From the NCBI GenBank assembly GCA_007129985.1, contig SKUL01000340.1, positions 1 to 5,708 on the forward strand: a stretch of 5,708 nucleotides of DNA. Direction: 5' to 3'. Position numbers and translations under genes: made by a program. How positions within the stretch are numbered: position 1 is the stretch's first letter; the number at the start of each line of letters is the position of its first letter. The notes under the pieces are model-generated. The model saw only the letters and a program-made list of their open reading frames with translations. It searched no databases and was not told where the DNA came from. Shown piece by piece: positions 1 to 5,283 of the stretch. The DNA comes from Flavobacteriales bacterium. GTDB taxonomy: Bacteria; Bacteroidota; Bacteroidia; Flavobacteriales_D; SKUL01.

Positions 1-61
1 AAAAAGATGATAATGTTTGAGTTGTGGTGTAATCCTGAAATAGGTTGACACAGACCCGGCC
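1..61. repeat. Repeat module A, copy 1
   Basis: This 61-bp stretch matches 551-611 with a single mismatch (g29 versus t579). Near its end, at 32-51, it carries a motif of the form CCTGAAATAGGTTGACAC. The motif matches 17 of 20 positions at 286-305, so it looks like an insertion-element or repeat terminus. The module touches the window edge, so its true left end is unknown. In the second copy the preceding bases are the end of module B (gaagtgacaag), so a B copy may lie just upstream of the window. There is no coding signal. Confidence 0.85.
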
Positions 62-170
62 GCTATCAAAAGGGGTGACACACCCCTAACCCGTCTCAAG
101 AGGGAAGTGAGTAAGCCGCCGGGAACGGCGAAGACTGGTTCTCAACCTGATTAGAGTCTAAAACGAAACG

Positions 171-214
171 GCGGTTATTGTCCCCTCCACCGGAGGGGTG
201 GCCCCGACAACCGC
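171..214. repeat. Compound GC-rich hairpin
   Basis: The inner stem is perfect over 7 bp (182-188 with 192-198, loop of 3). The outer arms, gcggtt plus gtc (171-182) and gacaaccgc (206-214), also pair if three bases (att, 177-179) are bulged. No U-tract follows, so it is not a standard terminator. It may be an RNA fold or a DNA hairpin of a mobile-element end. Confidence 0.5.
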
Positions 215-241
215 GGGCTTCAAACTACATTGATGCTGAAG

Positions 242-283
242 GTCGGGGTTGGGGTGGGTTTTGGTCACCCCCACTCCCGTGAC
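242..283. repeat. Long imperfect G-rich/C-rich hairpin
   Basis: The G-rich arm at 242-256 pairs with the C-rich arm at 266-283 around a loop of about 9 bases (257-265). It includes gtc/gac at the base and ggggtg against cacccc near the loop. A few bulges are needed. The next 3 bases lead into the inverted repeat at 286-349, so the two structures are adjacent. No poly-T follows on the + strand. Confidence 0.5.
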
Positions 284-285
284 TC

Positions 286-349
286 GTCCTAAAATAGGTT
301 TACACCAAAATGTGTAAAATGAGTAAAGAAAGTAAACCTAGTTTAGGAC
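286..349. repeat. 18-bp inverted repeat pair, likely mobile-element end remnant
   Basis: The left arm 286-303 (gtcctaaaataggtttac) and right arm 332-349 (gtaaacctagtttaggac) are reverse complements at 17 of 18 positions, with a 28-bp spacer. The left arm also resembles the motif in module A at 32-51 and 582-601 (17 of 20 over the longer window). Family-like, oppositely oriented termini with no transposase between them look like residual insertion-sequence ends. The element family is not identified here; a match to a complete element is needed to name it. Confidence 0.55.
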
Positions 350-362
350 AATGGCCCCGCTC

Positions 363-399
363 CCGCGCGAATCCTTTCGCGTGGCATTGATTATCAATG
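363..399. repeat. Two adjacent dyads
   Basis: Bases 363-371 pair with 376-384 around a 4-base loop (9 bp, one G-T wobble). Immediately after, 385-391 and 393-399 form a perfect 7-bp dyad around one base (cattgat-t-atcaatg). The first could fold in RNA; the second looks more like a protein-binding dyad because its centre is a single base. The block ctcccgcgcgaa of the first hairpin recurs at 841-852, inside a shared 15-bp match (357-371 and 838-852). Confidence 0.5.
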
Positions 400-411
400 A
401 AATAAGTCACA

Positions 412-548
412 CCCCGCACCCACAAAGCTCCACTTTGTGGCATGTTACTTCGCCGGGTAGCAGAGAATACCATTCCCAGAGACTTCTCCGCTCCGTCCTC
501 ATTTCCTCCATTTCATTCCGGAAATTTCAGACTTCGGTCGAAGTGACA
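412..548. repeat. Repeat module B, copy 1
   Basis: This 137-bp module is repeated at 612-748 with only three differences (422, 500 and 534 against 622, 700 and 734). It contains a hairpin at 420-440 (ccacaaag / ctttgtgg, loop of 5) and a terminal small dyad at 531-544 (acttc-ggtc-gaagt). Frames through it on both strands are short, and the two copies would give unrelated flanking peptides, so I treat it as non-coding. Its reverse complement begins with TGTCACTTCGACCGAAG, which resembles intergenic repeats seen in Bacteroidota genomes; that resemblance is from memory. Confidence 0.9.
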
Positions 549-550
549 AG

Positions 551-611
551 AAAAAGATGATAATGTTTGAGTTGTGGTTTAATCCTGAAATAGGTTGACA
601 CAGACCCGGCC
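551..611. repeat. Repeat module A, copy 2
   Basis: Second copy of the module at 1-61, with one mismatch. It begins two bases after module B copy 1 ends and joins module B copy 2 with no gap, giving the order B-A-B across 412-748. The terminus-like motif lies at 582-601. Confidence 0.85.
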
Positions 612-748
612 CCCCGCACCCGCAAAGCTCCACTTTGTGGCATGTTACTTCGCCGGGTAGCAGAGAATACCATTCCCAGAGACTTCTCCGCTCCGTCCTT
701 ATTTCCTCCATTTCATTCCGGAAATTTCAGACTACGGTCGAAGTGACA
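612..748. repeat. Repeat module B, copy 2
   Basis: Copy of 412-548 at an offset of exactly 200 bp, 134 of 137 bases identical. The change at 622 (a to g) turns an A-T pair of the hairpin into a G-T wobble with position 638, so that stem survives on the + strand transcript. The change at 734 breaks one pair of the terminal dyad. Module A does not follow this copy; the sequence passes into the leader of the superoxide dismutase gene. Confidence 0.9.
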
Positions 749-924
749 TGAGGGTGAGATTTGGGTTTAAAGCTTGGACTTAAATTGTTTTTCTTTTTGA
801 CCGGAGCGCTGAGGAACGAGGCGAGGAGTAGCTTCCTCCGCTCCCGCGCGAAATGCAATTTGAAGCCAACAGCCCTTTCCATCCGGCGAGAGCGTATCTC
901 CCCGGCCGTTTTTACAATTCTCAT

Positions 925-932
925 TAGCTTTG
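925..932 (+). promoter_or_regulatory. Candidate -7 box of the superoxide dismutase gene
   Basis: TAGCTTTG matches the Bacteroidota -7 consensus TAnnTTTG at every fixed position. Transcription would begin near 936-940, leaving a leader of about 40 bases before the ATG at 980. No clear TTTG element is visible at the expected -33 spacing, so this is a one-box match. Confidence 0.45.
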
Positions 933-979
933 CGAACAACATGGCACTTTCACTTGTAAACCTTGATAAAATCAAACAC

Positions 980-1681
980 ATGAAACTTCAACACTTACTT
1001 CTTGGCTGTTTTATCGGCCTCGCTTTTACCGCCTGCGAAACGGTAGCACAACAACCCACGGGAGCGCCTTTTGAGCAAAGCGATCTTCCCTACGCATTCA
1101 ATGCGCTTGAGCCGCATATCGACGCGCAAACCATGGAAATCCACTATACACGCCACCACAAGGCCTACATCAACAACCTCAACAAGGCCCTTCGCGAAGC
1201 CGGAGATACCCTCACGCCCTTGCTCGATATCATGGCCAGGGTTTCAACCTACTCAACGGCGGTTCGCAACAACGGTGGTGGTCACTATAACCACGATTTG
1301 TTCTGGTCTGTTTTGTCGCCCGATGCCTCTGAGCCTTCGGAGGAACTGTTGACTGCCATCAATGAGCAGTTGGGCGGTATGGACGAAATGAAAAGCGCCC
1401 TCTCAAAAGCCGGAGCTACCCGCTTTGGTTCAGGTTGGGCCTGGCTCATTGTCAATGCTGAAGGCAAGCTGGCCATCACCTCAACACCCAATCAGGACAA
1501 CCCCTTAATGGATGTGGCCGAAGACCGTGGTACTCCCATTTTCGGCATTGACGTGTGGGAGCACGCCTACTACCTCAAGTACCAGAACAAGCGCGGTGAT
1601 TACCTCGATGCTATCTGGAACGTGGTAAACTGGGAAGAAGTAAGCCGTCGCTACGCAGAAGCCATGGGCGCGGATTCGTAG
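980..1681 (+). CDS. Exported lipoprotein superoxide dismutase, Fe/Mn family
   Basis: The 233-residue product converts superoxide to oxygen and hydrogen peroxide. All four metal ligands of the family are visible: H55 (MEIHYTRHH), H105 (GGGHYNHDLFW), and D191 and H195 (DVWEHAYY). Y63 corresponds to the active-site Tyr34 of known enzymes. GGGH at 99-102 and Q172 in NQD are typical of Mn-type enzymes, so Mn or cambialistic use is likely, but metal choice cannot be settled from sequence. Residues 1-19 form a signal peptide ending in a lipobox (FTAC, C19), which implies lipidation and a location outside the cytoplasm; most relatives are cytoplasmic. The frame is open back to 761, but I chose ATG 980 because it gives a clean signal peptide. 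ATG 941 would add a 13-residue N-terminal extension and sits almost on the predicted transcript start. No Shine-Dalgarno is seen. A terminator follows, so it is probably monocistronic. The sod symbol suffix is left open because the metal type is unsettled. Confidence 0.93.
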   Translation: MKLQHLLLGCFIGLAFTACETVAQQPTGAPFEQSDLPYAFNALEPHIDAQTMEIHYTRHHKAYINNLNKALREAGDTLTPLLDIMARVSTYSTAVRNNGGGHYNHDLFWSVLSPDASEPSEELLTAINEQLGGMDEMKSALSKAGATRFGSGWAWLIVNAEGKLAITSTPNQDNPLMDVAEDRGTPIFGIDVWEHAYYLKYQNKRGDYLDAIWNVVNWEEVSRRYAEAMGADS

Positions 1682-1707
1682 TTCATTCCCGAAGAGAAAA
1701 CAACAAT

Positions 1708-1745
1708 GAAGAGCGGCCCTGCGTAGGTCGCTCTTTTTTTGTTTT
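1708..1745 (+). terminator. Rho-independent terminator after the superoxide dismutase gene
   Basis: Bases 1710-1718 (agagcggcc) pair with 1726-1734 (ggtcgctct) with one G-T wobble, around a 7-base loop. Seven T residues follow within 1734-1740, then g and four more T. It starts 27 bp after the stop codon and should end the transcript. Confidence 0.88.
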
Positions 1746-1754
1746 CCGCGTCAG

Positions 1755-1856
1755 CATTGCGCACTTTGCGCCTTCTTTGCGACCCGACCTATGTCGGGAT
1801 TGCGGTTAAAAAGCCTTAACCGCAAGGAACGCAACGGAGACGCAAGGAGCGCTAAG
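1755..1856. repeat. Imperfect long palindromic element with an inner hairpin
   Basis: The core is a perfect 10-bp stem, ttgcggttaa (1800-1809) and ttaaccgcaa (1816-1825), with a 6-base loop. Beyond it the left arm (ttgcgcactttgcgccttctttgcg, here split: 1756-1768 and 1769-1781) and the right arm (ggaacgcaacgg to aggagcgct, 1826-1853) continue an imperfect complementarity built of TTGCG/CGCAA units. Inside the left arm a separate perfect 6-bp hairpin, cccgac-ctat-gtcggg (1783-1798), interrupts the pairing, as if inserted. This is typical of dispersed intergenic palindromes; there is no coding signal. Confidence 0.6.
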
Positions 1857-2055
1857 AAATAAAATATCAAGCATTCAGACACGGCTATCTTGCCTTAAAT
1901 ACATCCTCAAAACGATTGAGGAGGAAAGCGTTAGGAGTTGTTTACGCAACAAAATCATTGGCCCTCATTACATCGCTGGCTTCTGTTTTGATCTTCTCAT
2001 TGCTGCCGCGCTCAAATACCTTCACACAGGTAGTACAAGGGTGGTGTATTTCCGT
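1857..2055. other. Intergenic stretch with no supported gene
   Basis: About 200 bp between the palindromic element and the prenyltransferase promoter. A TTG-initiated + frame from 1916 has a hydrophobic start but runs on into the downstream gene in the wrong frame. A minus-strand frame is interrupted by a stop near 1945. A degenerate -7-like motif, TATCTTGCC, occurs at 1886-1894 with one T missing. I see nothing firmly functional. Confidence 0.5.
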
Positions 2056-2063
2056 TAATTTTG
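2056..2063 (+). promoter_or_regulatory. Candidate -7 box of the prenyltransferase-maf unit
   Basis: TAATTTTG is a full match to TAnnTTTG. It would start transcription near 2068-2071. It overlaps the TTG at 2061, the most upstream possible start codon of the next gene, which favours the GTG at 2082 as the real start. No convincing -33 element is seen. Confidence 0.45.
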
Positions 2064-2081
2064 CGCTCCAACTCTACGCCC

Positions 2082-3053
2082 GTGTTCCACTTCATCAAGC
2101 TTTTGCGTCCGCTCAACCTGCTGATTCTGGTAGCCACCATGTACTTTATGCGCTTGTTTGTGCTGGCACCCATGCTTGCACCGAGTGAGCTTCAGCTACA
2201 GATGTCGGAATTTGATTTTGCCCTGCTCGTGCTGTCTATTCTGCTCATTGCCGCCGGTGGCAACATCATCAACGATTATTTTGACGTTCGGGCAGACCGT
2301 ATCAACAAACCCGAGCGCGTACTGGTAGGTCGGCTTGTAAAACGTCGGGTGGCCATGGTATCGCACGTGGCTTTCAACATTGTGGGTATTCTGCTGGGCG
2401 GCTATCTCGCGTGGAAAGTCGGAATATGGCAATTGGTGATTATTCACCTCTTTGCATCAGGCTCATTGTGGTTCTACTCGGTGATTTTCAAGCGTGAATT
2501 TCTGATCGGAAACATCATCATCGCCTTATTGGCAGCCCTTATTCCGCTCACGGTGGGGGTGTTTGAAATACCGCTTGTAATGGAAGCCTACGGGCAGGAT
2601 GTGGTTGCTTACTTCCAAACCTACTATCCGGACGAGGATCCTACTTCGTTTTTCAAGCTGCTGTTTTACTTCATTTTAGGTTTTGCGGGTTTTGCGTTTC
2701 TGCTCACCTTGATTCGCGAGATTCAAAAGGATTTGGCCGATGTTCGCGGAGATAGCCAGGTGGGTTGCAGAACCCTTCCTATTGTGCTGGGCATGCGTCG
2801 CACCAAGCTTATTGTACTGGTGCTGTTGGGCGCTGCGGTAGTGGTGGTGATGATGGTGGCCTTTTACCTGCTTGCGGATAAAGTCTCCATTTTTTACGCT
2901 GCCATTGCAGTGGGAATTCCGCTGGCCGTATCGCAGTGGCTCACGCTTCGCGCGCAAGACCGCCCGGGCTATGTAAAGGCCTTTACGTGGACCAAAATCG
3001 CCATGGCCACCGGTTTAGGTTATGCGCTCGTGTTTAATTTTTGGGTGGTGTAG
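2082..3053 (+). CDS. UbiA-family membrane prenyltransferase
   Basis: The 323-residue integral membrane protein should transfer a polyprenyl chain from a diphosphate donor to an acceptor. Both Asp-rich, Mg-diphosphate-binding motifs are present: N64-D65-Y-F-D68-V-R-A-D72 followed by K76, and D217-L-A-D220-V-R-G-D224. Between and around them are roughly seven to nine hydrophobic segments, as expected for UbiA folds. The acceptor cannot be told from sequence. Bacteroidota homologs are often labelled geranylgeranylglycerol-phosphate geranylgeranyltransferase, but quinone or other lipid prenylation is equally possible. I chose GTG 2082 because it begins just before the conserved LLRPLNLL segment and lies after the -7 box; TTG 2061 would add 7 residues. 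An in-frame tag at 2031 bars earlier starts. The stop is 2 bp before maf, so the two are almost certainly co-transcribed. Confidence 0.88.
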   Translation: MFHFIKLLRPLNLLILVATMYFMRLFVLAPMLAPSELQLQMSEFDFALLVLSILLIAAGGNIINDYFDVRADRINKPERVLVGRLVKRRVAMVSHVAFNIVGILLGGYLAWKVGIWQLVIIHLFASGSLWFYSVIFKREFLIGNIIIALLAALIPLTVGVFEIPLVMEAYGQDVVAYFQTYYPDEDPTSFFKLLFYFILGFAGFAFLLTLIREIQKDLADVRGDSQVGCRTLPIVLGMRRTKLIVLVLLGAAVVVVMMVAFYLLADKVSIFYAAIAVGIPLAVSQWLTLRAQDRPGYVKAFTWTKIAMATGLGYALVFNFWVV

Positions 3054-3055
3054 AG

Positions 3056-3631
3056 ATGATACATCAGCTTCCCTACCATTTTGTCCTGGCTTCCAAATCT
3101 CCCCGCCGGCATGAGCTGTTAAGTGGTCTGGGACTTGATTTCGAAATCCGAACGCGCAACACCGACGAATCCTTCGGTACTGAACTTGCCAACGAGGAAA
3201 TTGCGCTCTTTCTCGCAGAGGTAAAGGCACACGCCATGCGCGATACCTTGAAAAAGGATGAACTCATCATCACCGCAGATACCATTGTCTGCCTGGGTGA
3301 CAAAGTGCTGAACAAACCGTCGGATGCAGATGAGGCCCATGCCATGCTCCGCACCTTGTCGGGAAAGATGCACAAAGTGTTTACCGGCGTGTGCCTGATG
3401 ACGGCGGAAAAGCAACAACTTTTCTTTGACGAGACCCGGGTATTTTTCCGGCACCTGAAGGACGATGAGATTTCCTACTATGTGGAAAACTACCGCCCAT
3501 ACGACAAAGCGGGTAGCTATGGTGCGCAGGAATGGATGGGGTACGTGGGCGTTGAGCGGATTGAGGGTTCGTACTTTAATGTGATGGGGCTGCCTGTTCA
3601 TAAATTGTACGCCGAACTGATGGCTTTTTGA
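3056..3631 (+). CDS. maf: Maf-family nucleoside triphosphate pyrophosphatase (YhdE-like)
   Basis: The 191-residue cytoplasmic enzyme hydrolyses non-canonical or pyrimidine nucleoside triphosphates to monophosphates (dTTP/UTP in the YhdE group), acting in nucleotide sanitation or control of septum formation. Family motifs are in order: S13-K-S15-P-R17-R18 near the start, ADT at 74-76 with catalytic D75, K87-P88, SGKMHKVFTG at 102-111, and YDKAGSYGAQ at 149-158, ending in GSYFNVMGLPVHKL. The DKAG-YG-Q pattern fits the YhdE rather than the YceF subgroup. Length is normal for the family. I chose ATG 3056, 2 bp after the prenyltransferase stop, because residues 1-10 lead directly into the conserved LASKSPRR; a TTG five codons earlier overlaps the upstream gene and adds nothing conserved. 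Co-transcription and perhaps translational coupling with the upstream gene are likely. Confidence 0.95.
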   Translation: MIHQLPYHFVLASKSPRRHELLSGLGLDFEIRTRNTDESFGTELANEEIALFLAEVKAHAMRDTLKKDELIITADTIVCLGDKVLNKPSDADEAHAMLRTLSGKMHKVFTGVCLMTAEKQQLFFDETRVFFRHLKDDEISYYVENYRPYDKAGSYGAQEWMGYVGVERIEGSYFNVMGLPVHKLYAELMAF

Positions 3632-3644
3632 GCCCCCGAAGCCC

Positions 3645-3652
3645 TACCTTTA
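3645..3652 (+). promoter_or_regulatory. Possible -7 box before the secreted-protein gene
   Basis: TACCTTTA matches TAnnTTTG except for the final base. It sits in the 39-bp gap after maf and would give a leader of about 14 bases before ATG 3671. It could be an internal promoter for the secreted protein and bshB1. A TTTG at 3627-3630 is closer (14 bp) than the usual -33 spacing, so support is weak. Confidence 0.3.
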
Positions 3653-3670
3653 CCGTCAAATCTCAAGAAA

Positions 3671-4495
3671 ATGATGAAGCGATTACTTGTTTTTACCCTC
3701 TCGTTGGGCTTCTGGCTCACGGCCACCGCTCAGGTTGAATTCTACGGAACCGATATCCCCTCAAAACTTGCCAAAACCACACTTGCTGCCGTTATGAGTG
3801 GCTCTGAAGCCTATCAGGTGCAGCTCAAGCAGGCAGTAGAGCAAAATTGGAAGCTGTCAAGTTTCGAGTTTGTGGACGAAGCAGGTTTCGAATCTCTCAA
3901 AGGAAATCCCGATTACAGCTTTCTCTACCTTGCAGAAGGTGAGGTGAATGGTCTTCCGGTTGATATGTTTACCCTTGCCATCGGTAGTAAGAACAAGAAA
4001 GAGCAGCCTCAGGTGCTGAAGCAGTTGATTGTGGACAAAAAGAAAATTTCTCGTGACGGCGCGCCCATGGTGCATCTCTATGTGAAGAACATACACGCTT
4101 ACGTGAAGGCCGTTGAGGCGGGCGAAGTGAAAGACCGCACCTTTTCGCAGCGGATGATTAGTTCCAAAACTTATCGCCTCAAAGAAGAATTACCACTGAT
4201 GGCCCTCGAAACCGATTTCGACGCCACCATGACTCCCGAAAAACGCAATGAGGTTTACCGCGGCGAAATCAATATTGTATCGCAGGAAGCCATCAACGAC
4301 GTCATTCTGGAAGAGAAAGATGTGGCCGTGGCAGATGTTGTGCTCAGCGGCGAGCGACGTGAGATGTATTGCTACAAGTACATTTTCGATGCGGCCACCG
4401 GAGCCTTGCTGTACTACCAGGAAACCGAGGCGCTGCACGGCAAAAAGCAGGGATTTATTGAAAATGACCTGAGCTCAATCTCCAAAGCGCGCTGA
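3671..4495 (+). CDS. Secreted protein of unknown function upstream of bshB1
   Basis: I do not recognise the family of this 274-residue protein. Residues 1-20 form a signal peptide (MMKRLLVFTLSLGFWLTATA) with an A-T-A cleavage site, leaving Q21 as mature N-terminus, common in Bacteroidota exports. There is no lipobox, no transmembrane segment after the signal, no catalytic motif I can name and no C-terminal sorting domain. The mature part is charged, with many Lys and Glu, and has alternating hydrophobic segments such as YSFLYLAEGEV and YKYIFDAATGALLYY suggesting beta structure. It is probably periplasmic or outer-membrane associated. A second ATG at 3674 is an equally possible start. Its TGA overlaps the bshB1 ATG by one base (TGATG at 4493-4497), so the two are translationally coupled and probably expressed together, though an extracytoplasmic protein cannot be a direct part of thiol synthesis in the cytoplasm. 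Confidence 0.85.
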   Translation: MMKRLLVFTLSLGFWLTATAQVEFYGTDIPSKLAKTTLAAVMSGSEAYQVQLKQAVEQNWKLSSFEFVDEAGFESLKGNPDYSFLYLAEGEVNGLPVDMFTLAIGSKNKKEQPQVLKQLIVDKKKISRDGAPMVHLYVKNIHAYVKAVEAGEVKDRTFSQRMISSKTYRLKEELPLMALETDFDATMTPEKRNEVYRGEINIVSQEAINDVILEEKDVAVADVVLSGERREMYCYKYIFDAATGALLYYQETEALHGKKQGFIENDLSSISKAR

Positions 4496-5217
4496 TGGCT
4501 GAGCAACTGGATGTATTGGCCTTTGGCGCGCACCCCGACGACGTAGAACTCGCCGCCGGTGGCACGATAGCACTTCTCGTGTCGCAAGGTAAAAAGGTGG
4601 GTATTGCCGACCTCACCCGGGGGCAATTGGGTAGCCGTGGTTCCATTGCCGAACGAGAGGAAGAAGCCGCTGCGTCTTCGGCTATACTCGGGCTGGCTGT
4701 TCGTGAAAACCTCGGTATGGAGGATGGCTTTTTTGTGAATGATACTCAGCACCGCGAGGCAGTTATCAAAATCATTCGGCGATACCGACCGGATATCGTG
4801 CTGGCCAACGCCCCCGAAGATCGACACCCGGACCATGGTCGTGCGGCCAAACTTGTGGCAGATGCGGCCTATTTTTCCGGATTGCGGAAAATCAAAACTG
4901 TGTGGAATGGAGCAGAGCAGGAGCATTTTCGCCCCAGGGTGGTGTATCACTACATTCAGGACCGCTACCTGCGTCCCGATTTTGTGGTGGATGTAACTCC
5001 GCACTTTTCGCGCAAGATGGAAGCCATTCGCGCCTTTAAGAGCCAGTTTTACAGTTCTGAAAGCACCGAGCCCAACACGCCCATTTCTTCGCGTGAGTTT
5101 ATGGAGTTCCTTGAGGGAAGAGCCCGCGAACTGGGCCGAAACATCGGTGTGGAATTTGGCGAAGGCTTTATCGGGCAGCGCACACCTGGGGTAAGCGATT
5201 TGACCTTGCTCGTGTAG
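4495..5217 (+). CDS. bshB1: N-acetylglucosaminyl-malate deacetylase of bacillithiol synthesis
   Basis: The 240-residue zinc enzyme of the LmbE/PIG-L fold removes acetate from GlcNAc-malate to give GlcN-malate, the second step of bacillithiol synthesis (BshA before, BshC after). Zinc ligands are H13 and D16 in the AHPDD motif and H114 in HPDH (111-114). D15 is the expected general base. The TRGQLGSRG segment (41-49) followed by R54 corresponds to the substrate-binding strip of the family, which usually has TRGE; Q44 replaces the common Glu. The C-terminal half (SQFYSSES, GEGFIGQRTPG) matches the BshB1 subgroup rather than other LmbE deacetylases. Length is normal. ATG 4495 overlaps the stop of the preceding gene. 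bshA and bshC are not in this window. Cytoplasmic; a role in redox balance is known for the pathway. Confidence 0.93.
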   Translation: MAEQLDVLAFGAHPDDVELAAGGTIALLVSQGKKVGIADLTRGQLGSRGSIAEREEEAAASSAILGLAVRENLGMEDGFFVNDTQHREAVIKIIRRYRPDIVLANAPEDRHPDHGRAAKLVADAAYFSGLRKIKTVWNGAEQEHFRPRVVYHYIQDRYLRPDFVVDVTPHFSRKMEAIRAFKSQFYSSESTEPNTPISSREFMEFLEGRARELGRNIGVEFGEGFIGQRTPGVSDLTLLV

Positions 5218-5283
5218 TTGAAGCTTTCAAACTGTGAACTGCGGCTCCATTCCGGTTCCACCGAAAAACCTCATTTTTGAAAG

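Larger units (their letters stand above)
62..411. other. 350-bp structured segment between repeat modules A and B
   Basis: In the copy at 551-748 module A runs straight into module B. Here exactly 350 bp separate them, so the segment is either an insertion or a part deleted from the other copy. It contains no credible gene. A 23-codon frame starting at ATG 319 (MSKESKPSLGQ...) overlaps an inverted repeat and ends at 390; it could be the start of a lost transposase gene, but I cannot show that. The segment is rich in hairpins: 71-87, 171-214, 242-283, 286-349 and 363-399. No inverted repeat or target duplication is visible at its outer ends. Confidence 0.6.

Noticed and set aside
351..711. Short frames of 69-70 residues on both strands in the repeat region
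   Set aside because: They lie wholly in repeated DNA, have no family features and would produce different peptides from near-identical repeat copies.
1..748. CRISPR array
   Set aside because: The repeats are too long, only two copies each, and spaced irregularly with no regular short spacers.
761..979. In-frame N-terminal extension of the superoxide dismutase (73 residues)
   Set aside because: It would bury the signal peptide, is of repeat-like composition, shares a 15-bp block with 357-371, and contains the likely promoter at 925-932.
1888..2067. Minus-strand frame with protein-like composition (reads NAFLLNRFEDVFKAR near its end)
   Set aside because: A TAA near 1945 interrupts it, no ATG start is present after an upstream stop, and I recognise no family; it could be a decayed gene but the support is too thin.
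1916..2188. TTG-started 90-residue frame with a hydrophobic segment
   Set aside because: Its second half is an out-of-frame reading of the prenyltransferase gene, and it has no good start signal.
2676..2957. Minus-strand frame with a run of six His residues
   Set aside because: The run is the antisense of Val/Met codons in a membrane helix of the prenyltransferase.
3119..3601. 160-residue minus-strand frame
   Set aside because: It is the antisense shadow of maf, whose motifs are all present on the + strand.
4414..5004. 196-residue minus-strand frame
   Set aside because: It lies opposite bshB1, which has full zinc-site motifs; the minus reading has no family features.
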